This document shows, in pieces, positions 35,217 through 43,496 of a DNA stretch of 64,000 nucleotides. Numbering within the stretch: position 1 is the stretch's first letter; every line of letters begins with the position of its first letter. Origin of the DNA: an uncultured Rikenellaceae bacterium (lineage in GTDB: Bacteria > Bacteroidota > Bacteroidia > Bacteroidales > Rikenellaceae). The stretch lies in the NCBI GenBank assembly GCA_944415565.1, contig CALYBQ010000012.1:1-64000 (forward strand), in the 5' to 3' direction. The translations under genes and the position numbers were made by a program. A model generated the notes under the pieces. The model did no database searches and was not told where the DNA came from. It saw only the letters and a program-made list of their open reading frames with translations.

Positions 35217-36335
35217 ATGTCGAAACTATCGAAATATGCATTGGCACTCCTTGGCACAGTAGCCATAGTGCTGCTCGTATGGTATTTCGGCAAGATAGTC
35301 ACCTACATACTCATCTCGGCGGTGCTCGCCATCATAGGCAAACCCCTCGTAAAGATACTGACCAAGATACATTGGCACAACCGCAGTTTTCCACGATGGG
35401 CGGCCGCACTCGCTACCCTGATCGCCATATGGGGAGTAGCTATACTGTTCGTATCGCTGTTCTTCCCTTTGGTATTCAACAAAGTCTCAGACCTCGCATC
35501 GCTGGATATCAAAAACATACTGGAGTCCTCATTCTACGAGCCCATACAATCACTCGAAAACTGGCTCAGGGAGTTCTTCTCCATACGCGAAGACTTTTCG
35601 CTCATCGACGGCTTCGCACAGGAGATAGGCAATCTGTTCCAGATAGACCGCCTCAACGAGGCTATCAAATCCATCGTAACCGTCATAGGCAACACTCTGA
35701 TAGCCTTGTTCTGCATCACGTTCATCACCTTCTTCTTCCTCAAAGAGGAGAACCTGTTTCAGAATATGGTCGTCGGGCTGTTCCCCAAGAAATACGAACA
35801 CAACGTCATACACGCCCTCAGTTCGGTAACGAAACTGCTAACGCGCTACTTCACTGGTATCATCGCCGAATCGACTGCCATCATGCTGCTGCTTTCAGGG
35901 ATATTCCTCATATGGGGATTCAACGCGGAAACGGCATTCTTCATGGGCGTCATTATGGGCATACTGAACGTTATCCCTTATGTCGGGCCTCTTAGCGGCG
36001 CAATAATATGTGCCATCGTAGGACTGGTCACCCCGCTGGAAGGGACAAGCATAGCCCAGATGATTTTCATTATAGGCGGGACCATCGCGAGTGTGAAACT
36101 GGCGGACGATTTTATACTGCAACCGCTGCTCTACTCGCAGCGCGTCTACGCCCACCCACTCGAAATATTCCTCGTCCTGCTCATGGCCGGCAGCATAGGA
36201 CAAAGCCTCGGCGGAATACAGGGAACGCTGTTGGCGATGCTGTTGGCAATACCGGCATACACCGTACTGCGCGTCTTCGCCAAGGAGTTCTTCTTCAACT
36301 TCAGGCTCGTGCAGCAACTCACCGAAAAGATATAA
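35217..36335 (+). CDS. AI-2E family membrane transporter
   Basis: A 372-aa protein with about seven or eight membrane segments, typical of the AI-2E (TqsA/YdiK-like) family: INVIPYVGPLSGAIICAIVG-like region and AMLLAIPAYTVLRVFAKEF near the C-terminus. Members export small molecules such as AI-2 or act as Na+/H+ antiporters; the substrate cannot be told. It lies 20 bases after psd. Confidence 0.85.
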   Translation: MSKLSKYALALLGTVAIVLLVWYFGKIVTYILISAVLAIIGKPLVKILTKIHWHNRSFPRWAAALATLIAIWGVAILFVSLFFPLVFNKVSDLASLDIKNILESSFYEPIQSLENWLREFFSIREDFSLIDGFAQEIGNLFQIDRLNEAIKSIVTVIGNTLIALFCITFITFFFLKEENLFQNMVVGLFPKKYEHNVIHALSSVTKLLTRYFTGIIAESTAIMLLLSGIFLIWGFNAETAFFMGVIMGILNVIPYVGPLSGAIICAIVGLVTPLEGTSIAQMIFIIGGTIASVKLADDFILQPLLYSQRVYAHPLEIFLVLLMAGSIGQSLGGIQGTLLAMLLAIPAYTVLRVFAKEFFFNFRLVQQLTEKI

Positions 36336-36343
36336 AGGGACAC

Positions 36344-36376
36344 ATTGGGCGTTTTCGGGATTGTTTAATACATTTG
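36344..36376 (+). promoter_or_regulatory. Promoter of cdaA
   Basis: TTG (36344-36346), 22 bases, TACATTTG (36369-36376). The ATG lies 20 bases downstream of the box. Confidence 0.6.
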
Positions 36377-36396
36377 CATAAAACAAACACAAGATC

Positions 36397-37185
36397 ATGG
36401 GCTTTTTAGATTTCACATTATGGGATTTCCTCGACATCATTCTGGTCGCCCTGATAATGTATTACGTCTATAAGGTCACACGCGGAACGCAGGCCCCTAA
36501 CATTATAACCGGCATACTCGTCATCTACCTGCTGTGGATAGTGGTGCAGGCTCTCAACATGGAGATGCTGTCGGCTATCCTCGGGCAGATAACAGGCGTC
36601 GGCGTAATCGCTCTAATCATAGTCTTCCAGCCGGAAATCCGCCGATTCCTTCAGGTCATAGGCAACCGCAGCCGCCAGAGACAGCACTCGTTCCTCGGCA
36701 AACTGTTCGATCTGGGCGGCGAGGAGAAACAAGTGAACGTATCGTTTCTCGCCCCTATCATCAAGGCATGCTCCGATATGTCGCAGACCAAAACGGGCGC
36801 ACTGATAGTCATACAGAAAGAGACCGACCTCGCATCGGTGATCGAAACCGGTATCGTGGTCGATTCCGCAATATCGGCCGCACTCCTGAAAAACATATTC
36901 TTCAAGAACTCACCCTTGCACGACGGGGCCGTCATCATACGCGATGCGCGTATCGCCGCAGCCAAATGCGTCCTGCCCTCCACCCAAAACGAAGTTCCGG
37001 TGTCGTTCGGCATGCGCCACAGGGCTGCACTCGGAATCAGCGAACTGACCGACGCAATAGTCGTGGTCGTATCAGAGGAGACCGGAGCCATATCGGTAGC
37101 GCACAACGGCCAGATCAATTGCGACATATCCCCCACAGCCCTTCAGGAAGAGATCATGACCCTGATGATTACGCCCGGACGCTAA
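36397..37185 (+). CDS. cdaA: Diadenylate cyclase CdaA
   Basis: A 262-aa membrane enzyme. Three N-terminal helices (about 10-78) precede the DAC domain, with DGA at 176-178 (LHDGAVIIRD) and RHR at 207-209 (GMRHRAALG), the two ATP-binding and catalytic motifs. It makes cyclic di-AMP from two ATP, a second messenger for potassium and cell wall homeostasis. Unlike in Firmicutes, no CdaR or GlmM gene follows. It has its own promoter. Confidence 0.95.
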   Translation: MGFLDFTLWDFLDIILVALIMYYVYKVTRGTQAPNIITGILVIYLLWIVVQALNMEMLSAILGQITGVGVIALIIVFQPEIRRFLQVIGNRSRQRQHSFLGKLFDLGGEEKQVNVSFLAPIIKACSDMSQTKTGALIVIQKETDLASVIETGIVVDSAISAALLKNIFFKNSPLHDGAVIIRDARIAAAKCVLPSTQNEVPVSFGMRHRAALGISELTDAIVVVVSEETGAISVAHNGQINCDISPTALQEEIMTLMITPGR

Positions 37186-37302
37186 GTACGCCCGGGCCAC
37201 ACTTTCCGACAAGCCGGCGACAGTCGGCGCGTTTTATTCGCTTACCGGCCACAACCGACCAATAATGTTCGCCGAGCCGGGAAGTTATTCGTGAAAAAAG
37301 TG

Positions 37303-37310
37303 TATTTTTG
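37303..37310 (+). promoter_or_regulatory. -7 promoter element upstream of metX
   Basis: TATTTTTG, 18 bases before the ATG of the small frame and 181 bases before the metX start. Confidence 0.55.
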
Positions 37311-37328
37311 CATAATCGTCAGGCCAAT

Positions 37329-37487
37329 ATGAAAAACGACAAAGCATATACCGGAAACAGGTTCGAGACGCTCAGTCACAGCGCCGAATCAACTAAAGGC
37401 AACAACTACCATTCGCTTGCTCCTTTCCGGTACGCAGCACCGACCGCTGAGTCGGGGCACACATCGGCCGCGAACAAACAAGACTGA
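37329..37487 (+). CDS. Small open frame upstream of metX, 52 aa
   Basis: ATG follows a promoter box by 18 bases and the TGA lies 4 bases before the metX ATG. It reads MKNDKAYTGNRFETLSHS at its start. The RFETLSH part resembles the N-terminus of O-acetylhomoserine sulfhydrylases (MetY), which often neighbour metX, so it may be a decayed remnant. A regulatory leader is the alternative, but only the first codon is Met. No family is recognised. Confidence 0.4.
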   Translation: MKNDKAYTGNRFETLSHSAESTKGNNYHSLAPFRYAAPTAESGHTSAANKQD

Positions 37488-37491
37488 ACAA

Positions 37492-38511
37492 ATGCCGGTA
37501 AGATATTTCAAATACGATAAGCCTTTCAAACTTGAGAACGGGGAAACATTGCCCGGACTCACGATAGCTTATCACACATACGGGAAACTGAAAGGCAACA
37601 ACACGGTATGGGTGTGCCATGCGTTGACGGCAAACTCGGACGTGGCCGAATGGTGGCCCAATACGGTGGAAGAGGGACGATTCCTCGATCCGCGCCGCCA
37701 TTTCGTGGTATGCGCCAACATACTCGGTTCGCACTACGGCACCACAGGACCGCTCAGCATAAACCCTACAACCGGAGAACCTTGGTACGAAAGTTTTCCG
37801 TTCATAACGGTACGCGACATGGTGAATGCCCATTTCCTGCTGGCCGAACACCTCGGAATAACAAGCATCAACACCGTTGTCGGCAGTTCGATAGGCGGTT
37901 TTCAGGCAATGGAGATGACACTCACCAAGCCGGAGATGGTAGGCAAACTCGTCCTAATAGCTACCGGGGCACGCAGCCAGCCATGGACCATCGCCCTCAA
38001 CGAATCGCAGCGCATGGCCATCGAAACGGACTGCACATACGGAGAAAAATCGGAGGAGGCCGGACGGAAAGGTATGCGTACAGCCCGTTCCATAGGGTTG
38101 ATAAGCTATCGGGGTTGGAGTGCATACAACGCTACCCAACAGGAAAACGACAACATATTCAAGGTCGCCGGATTCCGAGCCACTACGTACCAACAGTATC
38201 AGGGGGAAAAGCTCGCCCGCAGGTTCAACGCCTATTCATATTACCGGCTCTCACAAGCGTTCGACTCACACAATGTCGGCCGTTATAGGGGTGGCGTGGA
38301 CACAGCGTTAGGACTGATTAAGTGCCCTACCCTCGTTGTAGGCATATCGACCGACATCATTTTTCCGCTCACGGAACAGATATTCCTGTTCAGACATATC
38401 CCGAAAGCCGAACTGCATATCCTCAGCTCGGAATTCGGACACGACGGATTCCTCGTCGAAAGCGACAAACTGAACACCATATTGAAACCATTCATAAACC
38501 AGAATCAATAA
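37492..38511 (+). CDS. metX: Homoserine O-acetyltransferase MetX
   Basis: A 339-aa alpha/beta-hydrolase. The nucleophile elbow is GSSIGGFQ, with Ser ~133; the later catalytic pair lies in GISTDIIFP (Asp) and FGHDGFL (His). It transfers acetyl from acetyl-CoA to homoserine in methionine synthesis; sequence alone does not exclude succinyl-CoA use. Start 37492 (MPVRYFKYDKPFKLENG) fits homologues, though a longer frame is open upstream. Its TAA overlaps the purD ATG by one base. Confidence 0.9.
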   Translation: MPVRYFKYDKPFKLENGETLPGLTIAYHTYGKLKGNNTVWVCHALTANSDVAEWWPNTVEEGRFLDPRRHFVVCANILGSHYGTTGPLSINPTTGEPWYESFPFITVRDMVNAHFLLAEHLGITSINTVVGSSIGGFQAMEMTLTKPEMVGKLVLIATGARSQPWTIALNESQRMAIETDCTYGEKSEEAGRKGMRTARSIGLISYRGWSAYNATQQENDNIFKVAGFRATTYQQYQGEKLARRFNAYSYYRLSQAFDSHNVGRYRGGVDTALGLIKCPTLVVGISTDIIFPLTEQIFLFRHIPKAELHILSSEFGHDGFLVESDKLNTILKPFINQNQ

Positions 38512-39803
38512 TGAAATTACCAGCGTCTTTGAACGTATTGCTGCTCGGAGGAGGAGGCAGGGAACACGCTTTCGCGTGGAAGATAGCACAAAGCAAAAGA
38601 CTCGGGAAACTGTTCATCGCACCGGGTAACGCAGGCACGGCATCCATCGGAATGAACGTAGACCTGAACCCCACGAACTTCGGGAGCCTCAAGCAGTTCA
38701 TCATCACGAACAGCATCAACCTCGTGGTCGTCGGGCCGGAGGAGCCGCTGGTAAAAGGGGTGTGGAATTTCATCCACGAAGACGAACAGATACATCACGT
38801 ACCAGTGATAGGCCCGTCGATGGAAGGAGCACGCCTCGAAGGCAGCAAGGATTTCGCTAAGGCGTTCATGGTACGGCACAGCATCCCCACAGCCGCATAC
38901 AAGAGTTTCTCGAAAGCTACCATAGACGAGGCGTATACGTTCATAGATACGTTGAAACCGCCATATGTGCTTAAAGCCGACGGACTCGCAGCCGGTAAGG
39001 GCGTGGTAATCCTCGACTCGGCCGACGCAGCTAAAGCGGAACTCGCGGAAATGCTCGGCGGAAAATTCGGCGCCGCAGGCAACACCGTAGTAATCGAGGA
39101 GTTCCTCAGCGGTATCGAATGTTCGGTATTCGTTGCCACAGACGGCGAGAACTACAAGGTACTGCCAGTTGCCAAAGACTACAAACGTATCGGGGAAGGC
39201 GACACCGGCCTAAACACAGGGGGTATGGGCGCTGTTTCGCCTGTGCCTTTCGCCGACGAGGTATTCATGGAGAAGGTACGTACCACCATTATAGAGCCGA
39301 CTATCAAAGGACTGGCTGAAGAAAAAATAGTGTACCGGGGGTTCATCTTCATCGGCCTTATGAACGTGGCCGGAACACCATACGTCATTGAGTACAACGT
39401 CCGTATGGGCGACCCGGAGACAGAAGCCGTATTACCACGCATAGAGTCCGACATAGTCGACTTATTCGAAGGCATGGCATTCGGTTCGCTCGACAAGACC
39501 GAGCTGACCATTTCTCCCAAAACGGCCGCGACGGTAGTTTGCGTAGCGGAAGGCTATCCGGGAAGCTACCGTAAAGGCGACGAGATTTCCGGGCTCGACA
39601 AACTCTCGAAAGAGAGCACGGTATTCCATGCAGGCACGGCCGGCAAAGCAGGAAAGATATGCACCAACGGAGGGCGTGTACTTGCCGTCACCTCGCTGGG
39701 CGATTCGATAGAAAACGCCGTATCGAAAAGCTTCGACACCATCGAACAGATCGAGTACGCAGGCAAATATTATCGCAGAGACATAGGCAAGGACCTGATG
39801 TAG
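38511..39803 (+). CDS. purD: Phosphoribosylamine-glycine ligase PurD
   Basis: A 430-aa ATP-grasp enzyme. The N-terminal domain begins NVLLLGGGGREHAFAW, and the ATP-grasp core shows LKADGLAAGKGVVI, then NTGGMGAVSP and EYNVRMGDPETE. It joins glycine to phosphoribosylamine in the second step of purine synthesis. The ATG overlaps the metX stop (TAATG). A terminator follows. Confidence 0.96.
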   Translation: MKLPASLNVLLLGGGGREHAFAWKIAQSKRLGKLFIAPGNAGTASIGMNVDLNPTNFGSLKQFIITNSINLVVVGPEEPLVKGVWNFIHEDEQIHHVPVIGPSMEGARLEGSKDFAKAFMVRHSIPTAAYKSFSKATIDEAYTFIDTLKPPYVLKADGLAAGKGVVILDSADAAKAELAEMLGGKFGAAGNTVVIEEFLSGIECSVFVATDGENYKVLPVAKDYKRIGEGDTGLNTGGMGAVSPVPFADEVFMEKVRTTIIEPTIKGLAEEKIVYRGFIFIGLMNVAGTPYVIEYNVRMGDPETEAVLPRIESDIVDLFEGMAFGSLDKTELTISPKTAATVVCVAEGYPGSYRKGDEISGLDKLSKESTVFHAGTAGKAGKICTNGGRVLAVTSLGDSIENAVSKSFDTIEQIEYAGKYYRRDIGKDLM

Positions 39804-39821
39804 ACGCATGTGTAAAAGCAT

Positions 39822-39855
39822 AATTCCCCGCATGACACAGCGGGGAATTGGTTTT
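39822..39855 (+). terminator. Terminator of metX-purD
   Basis: AATTCCCCGC (39822-39831) pairs with GCGGGGAATT (39840-39849) across an 8-base loop, followed by GGTTTTT. Confidence 0.88.
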
Positions 39856-39913
39856 TACATAGCGATGCCAAACGACTGTCAACAAGTGAAATTAATGTAA
39901 AAAACGCAGGTAG

Positions 39914-40918
39914 ATGAAAATAGATGTGCTGCGACAACCGCTCATGGCGACATTGTTGCTTTTCGCAACAATGGCAGCACTATTTATCTATCGGTTTCAG
40001 GTTTTTCCTTATCCAGAGGAGCTATCCGCAAACAGCGTAGGCCCCATACAAGGCTTTCTCTCGCGTTTCGAAAGCGGCTACCCGGTCATCTCCGGTATCA
40101 TATCTGGGATATTCATATTTTTCAACGGAATATCCGTTTCGCGAATATTGTCGCAGCACATGGTCATATCATCAAGATCTTACCTGCCGATAGTGTTCTA
40201 TATAGCCGTATCGTGCGGAATCTGGTTCGGCGGCGTGCATCTTCCCGCAGTAATAACCGCATTCATGATACTCCGCAGCATAGAGTATTTCATATCGTCA
40301 TTCATACGCAAGGCGAGTTTCAATCAGACGTTTCGCGGCTCCCTACTCGTAGGTCTGATACCTATAATTTATCCCGCAGGAACGTTATACCTATTGGCCA
40401 TACCTTTGGCAATGGCCGTATTCAGGCGTAAGGGACGCGAAGTGATCGTAGCTATAACCGGCGGCCTGCTACCTTTATTGACCTACGCATATGTCATGTG
40501 GGCATTAGACTTCGGCTTCGCAGAGCCACTCGCAGACATAGGGCGCCACCTCGTCAGCGGAACATCTTCGCTCCATATCGGGACACAAAGTATCACGGAA
40601 ATATTGCGGCTCATACCCATTGCTCTCATAGGTGGTCTGACACTCATGGGGCTCGCCAGTTTCGCAATGACGTCAGGAACCATGCGAACCCGTGCAAGGG
40701 CCATATTTATCTATTTCATCATGCTTTTGCTCATAGGATGCGGAAGCCTGCTCATGCCTGCGGCATCACCCGCAGCGTTGGCGCTGTTCGCAATCCCGGC
40801 ATCGGCCATCATGCCGCTCTTCTTCTCCCAGTTCCCCGGGTGGGTGTCGGGCACGGCATATACGTTGACTCTGCTGAGCTTGGCCGCACTCAACCTTTAC
40901 CCGTTATTGTTCGCTTAA
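39914..40918 (+). CDS. Polytopic membrane protein, DUF6427-like
   Basis: A 334-aa protein with about eight to ten membrane segments. The pattern FRGSLLVGLIPIIYPAGTLY, then a basic turn and IVAITGGLLPLLTYAYV-like helix, resembles DUF6427 of Bacteroidota; I am only moderately sure. Function unknown. Its end overlaps the bioA end by 15 bases in convergent orientation, so no terminator separates them. Confidence 0.65.
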   Translation: MKIDVLRQPLMATLLLFATMAALFIYRFQVFPYPEELSANSVGPIQGFLSRFESGYPVISGIISGIFIFFNGISVSRILSQHMVISSRSYLPIVFYIAVSCGIWFGGVHLPAVITAFMILRSIEYFISSFIRKASFNQTFRGSLLVGLIPIIYPAGTLYLLAIPLAMAVFRRKGREVIVAITGGLLPLLTYAYVMWALDFGFAEPLADIGRHLVSGTSSLHIGTQSITEILRLIPIALIGGLTLMGLASFAMTSGTMRTRARAIFIYFIMLLLIGCGSLLMPAASPAALALFAIPASAIMPLFFSQFPGWVSGTAYTLTLLSLAALNLYPLLFA

Positions 40919-42184
40919 TATCCTGACCATCGCCCGGCACAATGTTCCGAGCTGTTCGTCCGTGATGACGTATTGCGGCATGACATAGAATAGTTTACCG
41001 AACGGACGTATCCACACACCTTCTTCGACACATCTCTTCTGCATGCGGGCCATATCGACAAGCTCCGTGAGTTCCACGACCGCTATCGCCCCAAGTATAC
41101 GCAGGTCGGCAACCTTAGACATTCCTCTCAGACACTCCAGATGCTCACGCAACCGTTGATCTATTTCTGTAATCCTCGGCAGGACATGCGGTTGCGAGAT
41201 AAGTTCCAACGACGCGTTGGCTACCGCACACGCCAACGGATTACCCATGAACGTCGGACCGTGCATGAACGAATGCGGCTCGTGCGACGATATGGTCAAC
41301 GCCACGTCGCCAGTAGCCATCACCGCCGCGAAGCTCATATAACCGCCTGTGATTGCCTTACCCAGACACATGATGTCGGGAGTAATGCCTGCCCACTCGC
41401 ACGCGAACATCCGTCCGGTACGCCCGAAGCCTGTGGCCACCTCGTCAGCTATCATAAGTATGCCGTATTCGTCGCACAATTCGCGTGCACGTCTGAGGTA
41501 TTCGGGATGGTATATCCACATTCCACTGGCCCCCTGCACGATAGGTTCGATTATTAATGCTGCAATCTCACTGTGATGCGCCTCCAACACTCCTCTCAAA
41601 GACGCAATATCGTTTTCGTCCCACTCTCCGCCAAAAGGAATGCCGGGGCGGTCGGCGAAAAACTGTACCGGCAGCCTGCCGTCGTAAAGGGTGTGCATCC
41701 CGACATCCGGATCGCATACCGACATGGCATGCCACGTATCGCCATGATACCCGCCGCTTACCGTAGCGAGTTTCGTGCGCGAGGCCTCCCCTTTTGCCTG
41801 CATGTACTGCAATGCCATTTTTATGGCAACCTCGACTGACACGGAACCCGAATCGCAATAGAATACCCTATCCAGACCGTCAGGCGTCATTGCGACCAAC
41901 CGCTCGGCAAGTCGCACAGCGGGCTCATGGGTCAATCCGCCGAACATAACGTGCGACATTCTGTCGATCTGGGACTTCACGGCCTCGTTCAGCACCGGAT
42001 TATTATAACCGTGCACGACACTCCACCACGACGACATACCGTCGATAAGCCTCTCACCTGTCTCCAACTCGATGTACACTCCGTCGGCAGAACGTACAGG
42101 ATATACTGGCAGCGGATCTATCATAGAGGTATATGGATGCCATATATGTTCGCGGTCGAACCGCATCATTTCGTTCAATTCCAT
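40904..42184 (-). CDS. bioA: Adenosylmethionine-8-amino-7-oxononanoate aminotransferase BioA
   Basis: A 426-aa PLP enzyme of the class III aminotransferases. FDREHIWHPYTSM at the start is typical of BioA, and the PLP lysine lies in MCLGKAITGG. It transfers an amino group from S-adenosylmethionine to KAPA, giving DAPA, in biotin synthesis. No other bio genes are in this window. Start 42184 was chosen because the promoter box (42204-42211) lies inside the longer open frame. Confidence 0.93.
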   Translation of the reverse strand: MELNEMMRFDREHIWHPYTSMIDPLPVYPVRSADGVYIELETGERLIDGMSSWWSVVHGYNNPVLNEAVKSQIDRMSHVMFGGLTHEPAVRLAERLVAMTPDGLDRVFYCDSGSVSVEVAIKMALQYMQAKGEASRTKLATVSGGYHGDTWHAMSVCDPDVGMHTLYDGRLPVQFFADRPGIPFGGEWDENDIASLRGVLEAHHSEIAALIIEPIVQGASGMWIYHPEYLRRARELCDEYGILMIADEVATGFGRTGRMFACEWAGITPDIMCLGKAITGGYMSFAAVMATGDVALTISSHEPHSFMHGPTFMGNPLACAVANASLELISQPHVLPRITEIDQRLREHLECLRGMSKVADLRILGAIAVVELTELVDMARMQKRCVEEGVWIRPFGKLFYVMPQYVITDEQLGTLCRAMVRILSEQ

Positions 42185-42203
42185 CGTCAATCTTTTTATA
42201 CTC

Positions 42204-42211
42204 CAAAGATA
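42204..42211 (-). promoter_or_regulatory. -7 promoter element of bioA
   Basis: TATCTTTG on the minus strand, 19 bases before the ATG at 42184. Confidence 0.6.
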
Positions 42212-42470
42212 CCGAATTATCTCCAAAACCAATCAACACCTTGCGAGCGACTCTACCAACTCCCCACTAAACGCAGGAACACGCGGCACAAATACATCAT
42301 AAATAAACACCATACTACCATAACGCTAAAAAATACGCAGAACGAATACACCAAATACAACTTTTTATTGCATATTAAATCTAAAAATTCTAATTTTATA
42401 CAACAATATATACAATACAGTATACACACCTGTATCAAAAAGTTGCACATATAACAAAACTCCAACGATC
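42212..42470. other. AT-rich spacer upstream of the AraC gene
   Basis: Markedly AT-rich, about 260 bases, with no exact -7 box on the + strand and no credible gene. It must hold the promoter of the AraC gene at 42471. Confidence 0.4.
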
Positions 42471-43361
42471 ATGAACAACACAGACAACACTACCTGTCGG
42501 CCCATAGTGTCGCGGCTGATTCAGTCAGCCCTTACGGGTATCCAGACGCATATGAATAGCCGTCAAGGCATAGGATACGTAGTAAGCGGGAAGAAATACA
42601 TCTACAACAGCGACTCACGTCAGGAAGTTGCAAGCGGCGATCTGTTCTATCTCAGCACCGGCAGCCACTATACGGAAAACATCCCCGGCGACAACACGCC
42701 GTACGAACAAATAATTTTTTATTACACTCCGGAACAAATGAGCCGTATATTGGGACGCCTCAGCCTCGACTACGGCATCAAAATAACCAACGACCACAAT
42801 TGCAGCAATTGTTACGAGAAAAAGCAGGTGGTCTATCCCGGTTGGGACACCGTCCGCAGTTTCTTTTCATCTGTCGCGCAATACTCCAGAGATAACGCTT
42901 TCAACCACGACCACATAGCCGAAACGCTGAAACTTACGGAGCTCGTGTACCTCATAGTCACCAAGCCTGAGTGCTGTCTTAAAAGTAAAGTATTACAAAA
43001 CAGCGACCTGACCGGCGAGAGTTTCGAACAGATAATATACCGCAACGTATTCACCAACAAGACCATCGAAGAACTGGCCAAAGAGTGTAAAAAAAGCCTT
43101 ACCTCGTTCAAGAAAGAGTTCAACAAACACTTCTTCGAACCGCCGCACAGATGGTTCATACGGCAGCGGCTAATGAAGTCGCGCCTGCTGCTCATATCAT
43201 CGGGCAAACCCATAGCGGAAATAGGCAACGAGTGTCTCTTCCCCAACACTTCGCATTTCATCAAGTTATTCAAGAAAGAGTACGGTATGACTCCGGCAAC
43301 CTATCGGAACAAACACACCGAGTCGAAAATAATGGAGAAAGTGGCCGAGGCGGTACAATAA
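42471..43361 (+). CDS. AraC family transcriptional regulator
   Basis: A 296-aa regulator. The N-terminal ~130 residues form a cupin-like sensing domain (YNSDSRQEVASGDLFYLSTG). The C-terminal ~100 residues are the AraC DNA-binding domain: NKTIEELAKECKKSLTSFKK and PIAEIGNECLFPNTSHFIKL as the two helix-turn-helix units. Upstream DNA is AT-rich and no effector gene is adjacent; both neighbours point away or are separated by terminators. The regulated genes cannot be named. Confidence 0.88.
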   Translation: MNNTDNTTCRPIVSRLIQSALTGIQTHMNSRQGIGYVVSGKKYIYNSDSRQEVASGDLFYLSTGSHYTENIPGDNTPYEQIIFYYTPEQMSRILGRLSLDYGIKITNDHNCSNCYEKKQVVYPGWDTVRSFFSSVAQYSRDNAFNHDHIAETLKLTELVYLIVTKPECCLKSKVLQNSDLTGESFEQIIYRNVFTNKTIEELAKECKKSLTSFKKEFNKHFFEPPHRWFIRQRLMKSRLLLISSGKPIAEIGNECLFPNTSHFIKLFKKEYGMTPATYRNKHTESKIMEKVAEAVQ

Positions 43362-43401
43362 ATTCAACTGCACCACCTTTGGCAACATATTTTAACACAA
43401 A

Positions 43402-43438
43402 ATTGTCCGTATGAGAAACCCATACGGACAATTTTTAT
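43402..43438. terminator. Bidirectional terminator between AraC and rmuC
   Basis: A 14-bp stem (AAATTGTCCGTATG with its complement) and a short loop, A-rich before and T-rich after, serving both convergent genes. Confidence 0.88.
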
Positions 43439-43496
43439 ATGTGGAAGCCATAAAACCTAACCGGCACAGCCAACCAACTATCGAAAAGGCAGAGTA

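Larger units (their letters stand above)
37186..37491 (+). other. Long region upstream of metX, about 306 bases
   Basis: No terminator is evident after cdaA. A -7 box (TATTTTTG, 37303-37310) precedes a 52-aa open frame at 37329-37487. I looked for SAM riboswitch consensus features and found no convincing match. Confidence 0.45.

Noticed and set aside
37311-37491. SAM riboswitch upstream of metX
   Set aside because: GGCAAC and a CTCAG/CTGAG pair occur, but the conserved SAM-I core order and the other SAM classes I know do not fit.
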